From NCBI RefSeq assembly GCF_047496725.1, contig NC_132971.1:9879001-9943000 (forward strand): 64,000 nt of DNA, in the 5' to 3' direction. Below, in pieces: positions 23,230 to 36,179 of the stretch. The stretch is from Anoplolepis gracilipes. Its lineage: Eukaryota; Arthropoda; Insecta; Hymenoptera; Formicidae. The position numbers and the translations under genes are program-made. The notes below the pieces were generated by a model. The model made no database searches and was not told the origin of the DNA. It saw nothing but the letters and a program-made list of their open reading frames with translations. Each line of letters starts with the position of its first letter. Position 1 is the stretch's first letter.

Positions 23230-24028
23230 CTTTGCACAGAAAAAAACAAAGAGAGAGAAAGAGAGAGAGGACAGAGTGAGACGACAGGGTGTTTGTGCCG
23301 AGTTTGAGAGAACCGCCGCGAAAGAATCTTCACCCCTTAATCCCTTCAAGCTGGACGGCCGGCTGGCTAGACATGCTGTCGGACATGGCGAGGATCGTGG
23401 AAGGATCACCGTAGCGTGCATTTGTACTTTTGGCAAGGCGGTAATAAACATGCAATAATTTCGTACTATCTTATATTGAATGCGTAATACAATATCGTCT
23501 AGAGATTTTAGTATCACCTTGAGATAAAAAGAGAAATAAGAACCAAAGTTTATGAACGTTTCGGGATCGAGTGATTTTTTTTTAAGTCCATTTTTTTCCT
23601 CGGTTTATTTTCTCATTGTTTGTAAATCGTATATAGTAGGAAAAGTTTCAACTTAATTCATAGTGGAGATATTCTAATTTGATTTGTAAAAAGCGTGTTG
23701 CCTCAAAACTTATTTCTCGAGGCAGACCCATTTGACATTCAACATACAAAAGAAGAGAAAACTATCAGTTACGGGAGACTGAACGGAAACCGCGGAAGAA
23801 GATTACGCATCAATAGACAGGCGAAACTTTTTATAAGCTAAAGAAAGATCGCGAAGAAAGTTTTCGCTATAGGAAATGCATACCGTGCACTATGTGGCAG
23901 TTGTAAAGCGTAGCAGAGAGAAAGAGAGAAAGAGAAAGAGAGAGAGAAGAAAAAAAAGCGAAGAAAGAAAGATGAAGAAAGACAGAAAGCGCGAGAGAAA
24001 GCGGCAAAGAGGAACAGGATCTATTTAC
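23230..24028 (-). other. TMEM132 intron between exons F and G
   Basis: Contains GA-rich purine tracts at about 23240-23275 and 23910-24000. On the minus strand the second tract is pyrimidine-rich but lies just downstream of the exon F donor. No mobile element is recognised. Confidence 0.6.
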
Positions 24029-24467
24029 CGATGAGAATGTCATGTAGATCAGGTGCCATTTCGCCCCGGTTGGTTTTGCGTTCTCTGTGATGGTGGGAGC
24101 CGACGGTGCCGCCGCCGTCGTTTTGCACAAATTCCGGTCGATTGGGCACCTCGCTCGAAGCAAAATCCACCTCGACATTGGCCGACGCGCTTGCCAATGC
24201 GGCAACCGTCGTCCTTTGAGAGCTCTTGCCCGACCGTCTGCTAGATAATCGGCAGGAATCGGCCAGCTGAAGATTGACGCGAAGCAGGTCACCGCGACCT
24301 TCGCCGACGGCGATGACCCGAGGATGATGTGAAGCGACCATCGGCGCGAATGCGACCACTTCTGGATCTGTGCTTTCGACCTGCAAATGGTAATCGCTCA
24401 CGGCGATCTCCCTCAGGGGCGTACGGGTACCGTCCGAGAACTCCACGTCGATATCCAGCAGTCCCTC
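24029..24467 (-). CDS. TMEM132: TMEM132 exon F: membrane-proximal ectodomain
   Basis: Residues 894-1040. The acceptor is CATCAACAG before GAGGGACTG and the donor is CTCATCG|GTAAAT. It encodes LLDIDVEFSDGTRTPL, VIAVGEGRGDLLRVNLQLAD and ASANVEVDF, matching the family's LQFSDGSVTPLDIY, EGQGxLVKVEM and GTANVKVKF. The segment after ASSEV is probably the juxtamembrane stalk (EMAPDLHDILIG). Phase 1 at the donor (G|GG) joins exon G. Confidence 0.94.
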
Positions 24468-24991
24468 CTGTTGATGCGACACGTACGATAATTGCGTCAA
24501 CTTATTTATACACGGTATGCTTGTGCAGTCATAGTTTCGAGAGTTCACAGAATTCTCGCTGGGAGTTTGGGAGCTAATTTCTCCAGAAATTAAAAATTTG
24601 ATAGGATAAAACAATTTTACGTTATTTTTTAACTTTAATTTTAAAATAATATATTCCTTTTAACAATTTTGACTTATTTAAAGTAAACTAGCGTATGATG
24701 GCCATATTTTCTAATTTTCTAATCGCTTTTTTAGTCATTATCAAAGATAATCAATGTTATAAATATTGATTAATGACTAAAAAAAGCGCATGTAGCGATT
24801 ATTAGAGAAATTACAGCCTATGGCCATCTTTTCCGTATGGTCATCATACCCTAGGTCACCCTAATCAGATTTCGTTTGAAGGATATACAAAAATAGCGAA
24901 TATTCAATTCTACCGTGTTATTTCCTAAAAGATCGTCTCTTGGAAATTGCTCTTCTTCTTAAGATATATTTGAGAAGTAACGTAATATTAC
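24468..24991 (-). other. TMEM132 intron between exons E and F, short MITE remnant
   Basis: About 24691-24867 has GATGGCCATA near the left and TATGGCCATC near the right. An inner hairpin has arms around AATCGCTTTTTTAGTCATTA. The remnant matches the ends of the larger element at 33103-33692. Confidence 0.65.
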
Positions 24992-25876
24992 CTGATACTG
25001 TGCGGTAAGTCTTCTTGTAACCGAAGTTTCGGCGACGTATCCATTCTCGATCGCGGTGTCGGGACTGATGCTGAGTTGAAGTCCGGACACAACCCGAACG
25101 GACAGTCGCATCACGGACACGCGATCGTTGCCAACCCTGATCTCCTTCGCGCCGATGACTCTGCCGGTGATCGGCGAGAGTACCTGCACCTCCGTACGTC
25201 CCACCCCGCGTCCTTGGACCAGTCTATTTTGAAGGAGCGTTGCTATCCTAGGATCGGAGACGCGCAGCATGCCGGCCACGAGGTCGGTGACGCGCAACCA
25301 AGTGCGCCGATTTACAAAGTACGAGACTCTGCCCGAGTCGTGATCGGTCGCGAGGAATCGGGCGTGGACCTCGACCGGGCTCTGCTGGAAGCGCAGTCGA
25401 CAATTGGCCGGGTTTCGATCGATGGAGTTGATCGTGTCCCCCCATCCGTGATCCCCATTGCCATGGAATCGCTCCTCGTGCTCGTCGTCCTCCTCCTCAA
25501 GGAGCGGCTCGTCTAGATCGTCCATGTCCAGTGAAGTGTCCTCTATCGACTCCTCGAGCTCGACGGCGCTCCTCTTTTTCGCTCGCGCGGTGACCGGTGA
25601 TGATTCCGAGGCCGAGGCCCGTTCCTCAATCGTCTTGGTAGCGTTCAGCAGGCTACGCTTGCTCTTGGCACTCGTCGCGTGCTCCTCCGGCACTTTCCAG
25701 CCCTTTATCTGGCTGAGTCGCGTATCGGCGACGCTCACCTCCAACGGAAACTCGGGCATCCAGACGGTGAACCTCGCCAAACCGGTGTACGTGCCGTACT
25801 TGACGAGGACCGACGCGTTGCTGGAGCCCCGAATCTCCGAGCCGTCCACGTACACGCTGCTACACGAAGACGATAC
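24992..25876 (-). CDS. TMEM132: TMEM132 exon E: WMPEFPLEV to second BIG region, acidic insert
   Basis: Residues 599-893, phase 0 at both ends. The acceptor is TTCGCAG before GTATCGTC and the donor is TATCAG|GTAATA. It starts VSSSCSSVYVDGSEI and includes RFTVWMPEFPLEVSV and LSQIKGWKVP, both strongly conserved in the family. It then has VTDLVAGMLRVSDPRIATL and VQVLSPITG, matching the vertebrate ITHLVADFMK..DPHIATL and IQVLSPLS blocks. Between these blocks sits a long charged insert with AKKRS (a dibasic site) and EPLLEEEDDEHEE (about residues 660-715), longer than I recall in vertebrate members. Plus-strand frames over this exon (25076-25516, 25458-25904) are shadows. Confidence 0.95.
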
Positions 25877-26086
25877 CTGCGAATTTCGAACGGTCGGGTG
25901 TTAAGTGGAGTTTGATTCTAGGCTACAGTTTGTAATGCAACGTAGCGTTTAGTGTCTAACGACAGTGCACAGAATGTTGGGTGTTTCGGAAGTGCAACGT
26001 GAACGTACAATTATATCAGGTAGGTCAACAGTTTGAAACTTTCTCGTGGATATTACATCATACATATATATATATGATTACATCAT

Positions 26087-26142
<56 letters not shown>

Positions 26143-26361
26143 TATATAATATAATATAAATTAAAAATTTATAATATATACATTATATAACATATGTATA
26201 TAATATCAAAAATGTTATAATATTATATTATTTATAATTATATAATATTATATAATATTATATAATATTATATAATATTATATATGTATAAAATTATATA
26301 ATATAAATTAAAGAATTATATAATGTATATAATATAAATTAAAAATTTATATTATATAATT

Positions 26362-26425
<64 letters not shown>

Positions 26426-27618
26426 CATATATAATATTGTATAATTATAAATAATATAATATTATAACATTTTGATATTATATACATTAGAAATTCTTTT
26501 TTAGATATTATATCACATATAAATTCTTTTTTCGTAAATGCCCTTTTTATTCACATTTCATCGACCTTTTTATTAAATAAAAGCCCATATTTTTATTAAC
26601 GCAATTCAATCATATAGGTCTATATTAAAGCTCAATTTTTAATGCTTTAGAACCATCTAGTTTCATCATAAGGGCCCAGTCTGTTCTAATATAAAAAATT
26701 GTTGATTTTTAGAAATTTTTTTTGTGAAAAATAGAAATTAATCTCTCTACCGTTATTTTATCATATATTTTTATCGATATTTGAACAGATCGTCAATATT
26801 TTTAAATCTTGAATATTATGTTTTTTTTTTTATTCTATATCAGTTTTTGTTCTCTACATGTAGTGTGTTTGAAAATTCATAATTCAAGGATATGACATGT
26901 TGCTCTTCGTATAATTTTTTGAAATGAAAAAAAACTCGATCTAGTTTTAATCTGTAGGATAAATATCTTACAGATATCATATAAATATGAGATAACTAAA
27001 GTTCATTAAAAAAAAAATTAAAAAATAACCCAGTACAGTATCATTTTAATATTAAATTAGATATTTCAATTCTGCTAAAAATTCATTTCTTAAAAGTAAA
27101 AAAAAAATTAATTTTTTAAATTCGAATTAGATTCAGTATCACTGCCTTCTCTCTGGAAGAAGAAAAGTGTCTTCTTCCATTTAAAAAAACTTGAACTTAT
27201 TTTAAAGTTGATCCATTAGTTTTCAAGATATCCGTTATACCAACTTAGAAAATATTTTTTTTTGCGAAAAACGCGTTTCAAGTTTTGCAGGTTTATTTCA
27301 AGGCTCGCACGTCATTCTACACAAAGTTTTATAACTCCGTCAATTTTGTGAATTTTTCAATAAAATTTGAAAGATATATTTTTGAAAAATGTAAAAAAAT
27401 TGATTTTTAAAATTTTTATCTTCTAAATTAGACTGTGTCTCTAAATATCGCTGTCGAAATCTTGACATTTCGGAGAAATTTTTTTCTCTCTGAAATAAAC
27501 AATATATCAAAAGTGATATTACCCGTGGAATAGTCATGTTAAATAGTATCTTCAATCACGTATATACACATTTAAAAATTATCATGATGAATTATTATGA
27601 TATAAATATAGAAAAAAC

Positions 27619-27654
<36 letters not shown>

Positions 27655-27819
27655 ATTCTCGTGCAAATAATAGGACTAAAAAAACCGCGGGAATAAAGAG
27701 TTTGAAAATACCATTAGCGTTTATAAGACGACGTGATTTTTCCTTTTAAGAAGCTTTCCTTCAAATTAAGTTGTTAGGGAATCTCGATAAGCGCTGAAGG
27801 TGAATTAAAAAGCAATTAC
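25877..27819 (-). other. TMEM132 intron between exons D and E, AT-palindromic
   Basis: About 26055-26500 is almost pure A/T. It includes (AT)n runs at 26095-26138 and 26365-26420 and an inverted pair, about 26198-26250 against 26430-26485. The rest (26500-27800) is AT-rich with T and A runs and no recognised gene. Confidence 0.6.
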
Positions 27820-27963
27820 CTTGAGAACGCTCTCGTCCTCGGAATGACAGGACGACTGCAGTGTGACGTCGGCCACCGTGCCGGCTTGACTAACGATGAA
27901 AACCTTCATCCCCTGCGACACCTGACGCCCCGTCAGCACCGCCGTATTCATCACTTCCCAGTT
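27820..27963 (-). CDS. TMEM132: TMEM132 exon D: NTAVLTG block
   Basis: Residues 551-598, phase 0 at both ends. The acceptor is TGTTCCAG before AACTGGG and the donor is CTCAAG|GTAATT. It encodes NWEVMNTAVLTGRQVSQGMK and ends CHSEDESVLKV-like, matching the family's LNTAVLTGKxVAMPIKV ... CKSTDEDVIKV. NTAVLTG is one of the most diagnostic stretches of the family. The cysteine of CHSED pairs in context with the Cys at the start of exon E (SSSCSSVYVDG). Confidence 0.95.
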
Positions 27964-28823
27964 CTGGAACAAAACACAAATATTTTCTAGAGAACTAGAC
28001 TCATAGCTCAAACGTATATTCCAATTTTTAATGCTACGTGATCGAAATTGTGTATATTTCAATATATACACTTTTCTAGAACCTTCATATATGATGGAAC
28101 GATTATCCATTATTCATAACTGTTATCTATTCTACTTCGAACTTTATTCCCCCTTTCGTCGCATGACATGTTAAAAAAAGCGGTAAGAGCGATATTAAAA
28201 AATATGAATCATCCAAAATATAGAAAAAAACTCATAAAGCATAGATAAAAAAATATATACGTGAAAGGGGATGTTCTGTGAAAAAATATCTCCTTTTCTC
28301 AAAAAAAAAATATTGTAGATGAAATATATTGTGTATATAAAACTTATTATTCAAAATCGATTACTAGAGCTGTTTCATTTATTATTTTATTCTATGAAGA
28401 AACAATTATAAAAGAAAATTAAATATATTCTATTAAAAGGATTTTTTTTTTTGCTTCCATTTATTTCAAGGCGAAAAGAATACGAGTTCTTGACCTCGGA
28501 AACTGGAACTTTGAAACAGCACAAGGAGCACATAATCTCGGCCGTAATTCAAAATCTTTCCACAAAGACCGATGAAACTATTCTTTCCAAGGATACATAT
28601 ATATTTACCATGATAAAAGTTTTTTAAAAGACAAAAAGATCTGTCTTTTCATAATAACCGTTTCATTTACCAATAGAATTATGTTTAACATTCAGAGTTT
28701 AACATCATTTTAACATTGTAAAATCCTGGCAAAATGTTCAAAAGGATTTTCATGAATGCGATAACTAATATCTACCTAGACGTGTCTGATGAACATAGTT
28801 GCTTTACCACTGCTTGCTCAATG

Positions 28824-28826
<3 letters not shown>

Positions 28827-28880
<54 letters not shown>
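28827..28880. repeat. (CA)n microsatellite
   Basis: Uninterrupted CA dinucleotides followed by TATATATA. The His-Thr and Thr-His frames over it are artefacts. Confidence 0.97.
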
Positions 28881-28890
<10 letters not shown>

Positions 28891-29550
28891 CACCTGGAAA
28901 TACACGTGGAAATTACTTCCAACATTTGCGTTCGCATATACACGCGTGTACTTTATACTAGTTCGTCCACGAGAGGACTTCCGCAAAGGGAGTTGGTTGA
29001 CGAGGATCGGACGGTCGGTCCAGTAAGCCATTTCCAAGTTGGCTTCCGTACAGACTCCCAGGCAAGCGAGGCCTTTGGAAGAGGAACATCAAACGGCTCG
29101 GATATTGCAGCGAGGGAATTTAAATCTCTGACGCCGCGCGCGCGATACTTCCCCTGGTGACGGCCGATGTGTGCGTCAACCAACTACACCTACATCGCCA
29201 ACCTGGAGAGAACGCGTTCTCTCAACAATGATAGAAGTGGCAGGCGCGGCTCACCTTCGTGAGCGCGAAACTCGCGGCTCCTTTTTCCCTTCCTTTCATC
29301 AAATATTTTCCCAATGGGATCGGCACTCGCATGCGAATATTATATACGAGACCGTCCGCGCAAGAGAGTACAAGATGTAACGCCTTTATCCTGTATCCCG
29401 TCGTACAAAATGCGACGTGAATCTCCCTGGAAGGAATTGTTACCGGATACAAACGCATTGTATTGATCTTTGATTCAGCTTTCGTCGCATGATAGTCAGA
29501 GTTAAAAAAATAATGTCAAAATCGAAAGTGATATTATTTGATGTTTTCAT

Positions 29551-30346
29551 CATTCAAAAAAATATTTTGCTAATGTAGACAGATTTCTAAATGTCTCAAT
29601 TAAAATTTATCGCTACTTTTTGTATCTGTTAGAATATTCTAGCAATACCTCTAGAAAATTTAAATCTCATTGCCAAATATTAATCACAAATATAATTGTC
29701 CTTAAAGACAGGTATCGCAGACAAATTTTCTAAATTGTCTAAATTACACTAATAGTACAGATATAAATTCTGTCTCTGTTATTTAAATTGATTAAGTGCA
29801 AAATATATGCAATATCACAGTATTTGATAATAATTTATTTGTTTCAGTTAATTTTTTACACCTAGAAAATTTTTGTTGCAAGATCATTTTTTTTGAGTGA
29901 ATGATTCGTTTTAAATAAATTTTACTAAAAATCATAAGGATCTTGAAATAATCATTCAAAAAAATATTTTGCTAATGTAGATAGATTTCTAAATGTCTCA
30001 ATTAAAATTTATCGCTACTTTTTGTATCTGTTAGAATATTGTTTGTCACGTATAGAATTTATAGCAACAATATTTTAGCAATACTTCTAGAAAATTTAGA
30101 TCCCATTGCTAAATATTAATCACAAATATAATTGTTCTTGACGATAGGCCTTAAAGATAGACATCGCAGACAAATTTTCTGTCTAAATTACACTAATAGT
30201 ACAGATATAAATTCTGTCTCTGTCATTTAAATTGATCAAGTGCAATATATATGCAGTATCATAGTATTTGCTAATAATTTATCTGTTTCAGTGAATTTTT
30301 TATAGCTAGAAAATTTGTGTTGAAGTTGCAAGATCATTTTTTTGAG
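29551..30346. mobile_element. Composite dimer of the CACTCAAAAAAAT MITE family
   Basis: Two head-to-tail copies (about 29551-29916 and 29950-30346) are joined by a short linker containing AATGATTCGTTTTAAAT. Each copy carries GCTAATGTAGA, ATTTATCGCTACTTTTTGTA, CAGATATAAATTCTGTCTCT and GCAAGATCATTTTTTTGAGTG in the same order. The same dimer with the same linker is at 52915-53769. Non-coding. Confidence 0.9.
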
Positions 30347-33102
30347 TGGTCCTTTGATGCGTAAAAACGGCGATCTCTTCTGAATTTTTTTCAATGAAAT
30401 CCGTTTTTTAATTTTTATTATAGAAAAATTGTAATCTCAGTTTTCTATTATTTAGATTTTGCATCTTTTTTAAAACTTTTTAAATTAACTCTTGTGTTTG
30501 TTATGGACCCTGATGTGTCGCGTTTTTTATTGTATTATTATTGCACTTTAATTTGTTATTATTTACCGTTAAAAATAATTTTCTAGATAAAAAAGTAAAC
30601 TTCCTGCAAGTACTGTGTTTGTGATATGGATAATTAATTTTGATCTTTACTAACATACTTTGGGAGTTATTGTGTATTACCATACACAATCAATTTTTAA
30701 TCATGATATTTTTTACATTGTTGTTGGTTACATTTTTATTTCTTGACCATTTTTATATTCTAATATTTTATATTACATGCATTATTCGGAAAAAAGTCTA
30801 GACAAGGACTGAAATGTCTACGTTTTTTATATTTTATTTTTTATTTTGTATGATTTACGACTCATTAATTAATATACTGTTATTTGTAATCTTTAATTTA
30901 TCAAAATTGTCACGTGAATTGTTTTAATTTTTATTAATTTCTTGTTGTACGGACGTGTTACTCCTTTATTTTATTTTTTGTTAAACTAATAATAATTAAT
31001 AACTAATTGTAAATCAAGTTGTAGAATTGACCCCATTTAAACAATTTAGAATCGTTAGTTTCTGTATAATTAATAAGTTATCTCACATATATACATACTT
31101 TAAGAGATGAATGACATGTACAGAGAGACAGGACGTGTATGTGTGTGAGAGAGAGAGGAGGAGAAGGGATGATAATGCTTGCACTTAAGCCTTGAGCACT
31201 TCGAATATGGCCCTGGCTACATTAGTTATAGCTATTAGACTATAATAAAGCAAGACAGCAAGACCTATATTATATAATAGCAAAGATATCTGTCATCAGC
31301 TAGAATAATTATAATCAAGATTTGCTTTCGCGTTCACAAATGTTACAAGTTAATTCTATAAATCTGTGATAGGTTCTATAACAGCGAATAATGCAACATA
31401 AAAGTTTTGAAAGAGATTGAATTATGTATGTTTAAATATTCTAAATGTATCGATATTTATATTTTAGGATGTATATTTTTTTTCAATACTCCTTGTAGAA
31501 TAAAAAAAAATAGAAAAAGAAATTAAAATTCCTGTTTAAAGTTATACAAAGCTTGATATATCGAAACAAAAAAGTCGCAGTATATTCTAAAATTAAATTA
31601 TCTATATAAATAACAAACTTTTTACATCTCTTCAGTGTTTTCTAATCTTTTTTCTCAATATTATTATATTGTCATTATAAATTTTTAGTTTTAAAATAAA
31701 AATGATATTATTTGTACGTTTAATTTTGAAAATAATAAAAATAAAAATTTTTTAATTTTGAAAATGATAATATAATACAACAGTAAATTAATAACAAAGA
31801 TAAAAATGTAAAAACCTACAGAGATATTCTCTAATAAAAATTAATAAATGATTAAAGTTATTAATTTCACTCGAATGTGGCACATAATTTCGACAGATAT
31901 ATTTATTCTGCTCGGAATATTGCTTACAACAAATGTCAAATAATTAAATTTCACAAAATATACAATAACCAATCAAACGTAAAAGCGAATGTTTTTTAAT
32001 CTTTCTTCTCAATATTATTAAATGACTGATAACGACAATAACTAATACAATTTGACTTGAAAAAGAGGCACACGATTATAAATTTTATATAGAGTTCAAT
32101 AGTATTATTTGCACGAAGAAATACATATGTAATATGTAATATAAATGTCCCAAGTTTGCCCTGAATTTTCTGTTTCTTTCGGAATCAAATCGTCGAAATA
32201 GATTTAACATGTCAAAATTATTTTCATACTTGCATTTATATTATAAGAGACCTATATTATATATTTCTAAAATGTTTTGTATATTTATTCTCTGTGTTTA
32301 AAAAAATCTCTCACGATCGCATCTTTATTTTACCCACTCATTTGCATGATCAACAGATTAATTTGCTGTACGATGTCGATACAAAATTGCAATACGAATG
32401 TACACTCGTACGCAGAAATCTGATATATGAATTGATATATATTTATACAGCAGTTCAACCTCCGTAGATCGTTAAAATTATTTTTTGATATATAAACTTC
32501 TGCACACGCAACAGCGTTGTTTTCCGGATATTTCTGAAATCGCAAAAATTATTTTCCGAGCATGTTGAAGGGAGAGGATTTTCAGCGTAAAATGTTTAAT
32601 CGTCGAAATGAACGAATGAATGGGATGAGAAGACGTAGAGGGGGGGGGGGGAGAGAGCAAGGATTTTACGTTACTGCTAGCGTAAAATATGCACAATACA
32701 TAGTCCATTACGTTGATAAATTTCAACGGAGTAAACAAGCGCGCGCGTGTCGGAGGTCGTTAATTGATAAATTAGATAATTAATTCATTTACATATCCTT
32801 TTGAAGGCGCCGCGCGCGCTCGCGGAAAGTTGCCGGAAACTCAACGCGCGCGCTTCTTGATTATCCTTACTCTAATTGCTACTCCTTCCGCGCGCAAGAG
32901 ACTGCGAGCAAAGTTTTTAATTAAAAGAGAACTCACGCGACCTCTTTCCTTCGACGTTCTCGACCTGTTCGATGTGTTCGGAGTTACCTATCGACATTGC
33001 GATACTGGAATTTTATCATCAAACTCATCGACAGCATTATCAAACTCAATAGCGGTCTGATAAAAATCTCTGACAAGCTTAAAAGAAATTAATATCCTAT
33101 CA

Positions 33103-33692
33103 TAGGGTAAAGTAGCCTAATAGGGTAAACTCGGGTAAGATGGCCATAGTTTTTTAAAATGCAAAAAACATATTTTTATTTTTGTTATTTAGTGTTTGTC
33201 ATATTATATCTTCACTCAAGCTTAAATTACGTAATATTATCGAAATTAAAAGGAAAATATTTAATAGAAATTTTATATTATCAAAATAGTACAACGTAAG
33301 CATTGGCCATCTTACCCAACTTTTAAGGAAAAAATGACCATAGTGATGGAAAGATGGTCATAGTATTTATAAAAATATAGTGAAAACAAAAATAAAAATT
33401 ATAGGTCATATAACAATTTACATATCTTTATAATATGTCTAACGTCGATTACGATAGCTTAACTGTAATTTATTCGACGTTATAACAGTTTTTAGTGGAC
33501 AAATGAAAAATTTTGCAGGTAGTCAAAAGTAAAAATATGATATAAGATTCTTAATATCGTTATTCCGAATAATGTATGCACATAAACTACTATAAATATC
33601 GATTATCTTTGATAATGATTAAAAAAACGCACTATGTAGCGATTATTGAAAAAATTACAACCTATGGCCACCATACCCTAATTTACCCTATA
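33103..33692. mobile_element. MITE with TAGGGTAAA ends and GGCCAT subterminal motifs (590 bp)
   Basis: It starts TAGGGTAAAGTAGCC and ends AATTTACCCTATA, inverted to each other. GATGGCCATAG follows the left end and CTATGGCCACC precedes the right end. The AT-rich interior shows no transposase. A deleted relative is at 24691-24867. Confidence 0.7.
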
Positions 33693-33866
33693 AAAAGAAT
33701 TCTTAATACGAGAACCCCAATTATTTTACAAACGCGACCACTTTTCTTTATAAATGTTACTATTTTATGTTGATAATAGATAATCGTGAAATCATATGTA
33801 AATGACAGTAGCGCACGTGGACGGACGATTTTGTTAACGACGCTAAGAAAAGAATGTACCACTTAA

Positions 33867-34472
33867 TCCTTTCATCGGGTGATCATGATGCTTTGCATGT
33901 GTATGTTTTTCCGGTTATTTATCACGAATCTAAAGTCAAATTTCCAAGAATTTAAAATGGCGGATCTACTATTCTCATTACTCGATGATTCTGACTGGGA
34001 ACCTTCTTCAGAATCTTTTAATCCAATATTATTTAGAATTTCTTCAAATTCCATAATAATATATTCTATTGAAAAACCCGAATTGCGAGCGCTATTAGTG
34101 GGAGGCTGAAGTGCGCGGCAAGTGATTTGTTTATTAAAACTTTTTTAATCTGCGAAAAATTCTGCAAAAATATATTTTTATACTTAGATATTCAAGGAAT
34201 GTTTAATTAAATTTTCAGCAAAGAATGTTGAATATTTTTCTAAAAATTAAATGTTTACTGAAAAAAGTGGCATATTTTTTAAGTTTATTTGATTATAAAT
34301 AATTACAAATAAATAATTAGTCGATGAAACCATAAGAGACACGTAAAGTAACTATTTCTACACCAAAAATATATAGCACGATAGTTTTTATTTCATGGAA
34401 TTATAAATTTTATATTGCAAAAAAAGGAAAAAAAAAAGGTAGGAAGTATATTACCCACTGCCGGTGAAAGGG
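33867..34472. mobile_element. piggyBac-like remnant between TTAA sites (606 bp)
   Basis: TTAA at 33863-33866 and 34473-34476 flank inverted ends: TCCTTTCATCGGGTG on the left, and the inverse of CACTGCCGGTGAAAGGG on the right. TTAA targets with CCCTTT-type ends are the hallmark of piggyBac elements. A minus-strand frame (34054-33872) starts MEFEEILNNIGLKDSEEGS. It is acidic and Ser-rich and fits the N-terminal region of piggyBac transposases, but it is cut off at the left end. The copy is internally deleted. Confidence 0.7.
33872..34054 (-). pseudogene. Truncated piggyBac-like transposase N-terminus
   Basis: About 60 codons, acidic and Ser-rich (EEGSQSESSSNENS), inside the TTAA-flanked element. 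It has no DDD catalytic region. The identification rests mainly on the surrounding TIRs and target sites, because the piggyBac N-terminus is poorly conserved. Confidence 0.4.
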
Positions 34473-35550
34473 TTAAAAGGGATGTAAACAATATAATTTA
34501 ATAGCAATAGCTTGATGTTAATTATTATTAATTAAATGTCTTTAAAAATATGTCTTAAAATATAAGTTTATACATTAATATAGATTAATATATATACTTA
34601 CCTAAAAATAGAATTTAATAGAAAAAGGTATTTACATTATTAAAAAATTATTATTAAATTATTATTTTTATTGAAAAATATTATTAAAAAAATATATATG
34701 AAGAGATGAGTTTTCTAAATTGACTGTTTTATACGCATACTAATTTTCTAGCTCTTATTATTAAAATCGATGCATTGATGTTTTTCAATTAATTCGTTAA
34801 TACATTGCCTAATCTAATCGTCAATGCGATTCCATATAAGCTGACTTTCATGCACACAGTTATGGACCACGCACCTGCTGCATCATGTTCTCGGAAATTG
34901 CGAGTGTGTCACGGATAATGTGAAACCATCCGATTTACCTCACATTCCTAGGCTTGTGTCCCTAGGTATATCATGTTGTTACAGACTGATTGAAAAGCGA
35001 AATATTGTTCGGCTTTTGTGTGAAAATACAGACGTTGGACTCTGATTCATGTTTTTTTTTTTAATAAAAACTGAGTTGTTATTATTCCTAATAAAATTTA
35101 CAGCCAAAACCGAAGAAGATTCAACAGTATATAATCCTTTTTTTTTAACAAAATGTTGATAAAAATGTATTTTTTTTTTAAATATTTTATGTGCAATTTT
35201 ACGTTATACCTACCATTCGTATATTTTTCAAGAGTCTTTCATATATGATCGATTTGACAATTCGATCACATTCATAAGCACATTCTATTTTTTTATGGTT
35301 ATTTTATATATGCGGTTATAAAAATATAAAAAATTTCGAGCGCCAGAAAACTTGCGCAAAAAATTTACATTGATATCGAAAAAAATTGTAAAGTTGATTT
35401 TATGTCTCTCGGTTAAAATTTTCAATTTAGGAAATAAATTATATAGTTTTGTTTAGAAAAATTCTCGTTACCATCATTCAAAAATGTACAAAATAATTGA
35501 AATAATTTAATCGGTAAGGATCAAATTACAATATTATAGTATTAATATAA

Positions 35551-35887
35551 ATTGTAATATTATGCAGCCCGGTCAAGATACATCTTTCAAATACTACAAT
35601 TTTAATTTGAAACTTTCTTCCTCGAGACTATTAATACTTTAAGTGAAAATTAATGTGTCACGTTAATGTACAATATATATATAATATAAATTATAAATAT
35701 AATATAAATAATATATAAATAATATAAATAAATTATAAATTATAATATAATATAATTATAACATAAATTGTAATATTACAGCCACGTCAAAATACATCTT
35801 TCAAATTCTACAATTTTGATTTGAAATACTTTTTTCCTTGAGACTATTAATACTTTAAGTGAAAATTAATGTGTCACGCTAATGTAC
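35551..35887. repeat. Direct duplication, period about 216 bp
   Basis: About 35551-35672 and 35767-35887 share ATTGTAATATTA, ATACATCTTTCAAAT and GTGTCACG(T/C)TAATGTACA. AT-rich filler with short ATAA repeats lies between them. Confidence 0.85.
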
Positions 35888-36123
35888 ACTCCACGTGTAA
35901 AAACGAACGGAGGAAATGTAAACGCCACTCGATATACCCAAGCAATCGAAAATTTCATTACAATCCGTTGTTACGGCAGCTGCGTCGTTGCCGTTATCGA
36001 AATGGGTGTATGTAGCATTGGCGATCGACTCCGTGGAATTTTGCCACGGCTAGAAATATCGTCGTTTATGGTGAACGTGTGGACGCGGAAAAATCGAAGA
36101 GAGAAGGCGCGAGAAAGGGGGGG

Positions 36124-36124
<1 letters not shown>

Positions 36125-36176
<52 letters not shown>
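36125..36176. repeat. (GA)n microsatellite
   Basis: GA dinucleotide run after a G stretch. The Glu-Arg frames over it are artefacts. Confidence 0.95.

Positions 36177-36179
<3 letters not shown>

Noticed and set aside
25076..25915. Several plus-strand frames over TMEM132 exon E
   Set aside because: Antisense shadows; the minus-strand frame carries the conserved family blocks and fits splice phases.
28827..28880. Considered as a possible CRISPR-like or satellite array together with other repeats
   Set aside because: Simple dinucleotide run; no unique spacers between repeats anywhere in the window.
28734..29160. His-Thr-rich frames around 28.8 kb and a Trp-rich minus-strand frame at 28953-29183
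   Set aside because: The first are the (CA)n repeat. The second shows no recognisable domain or splice context within TMEM132.
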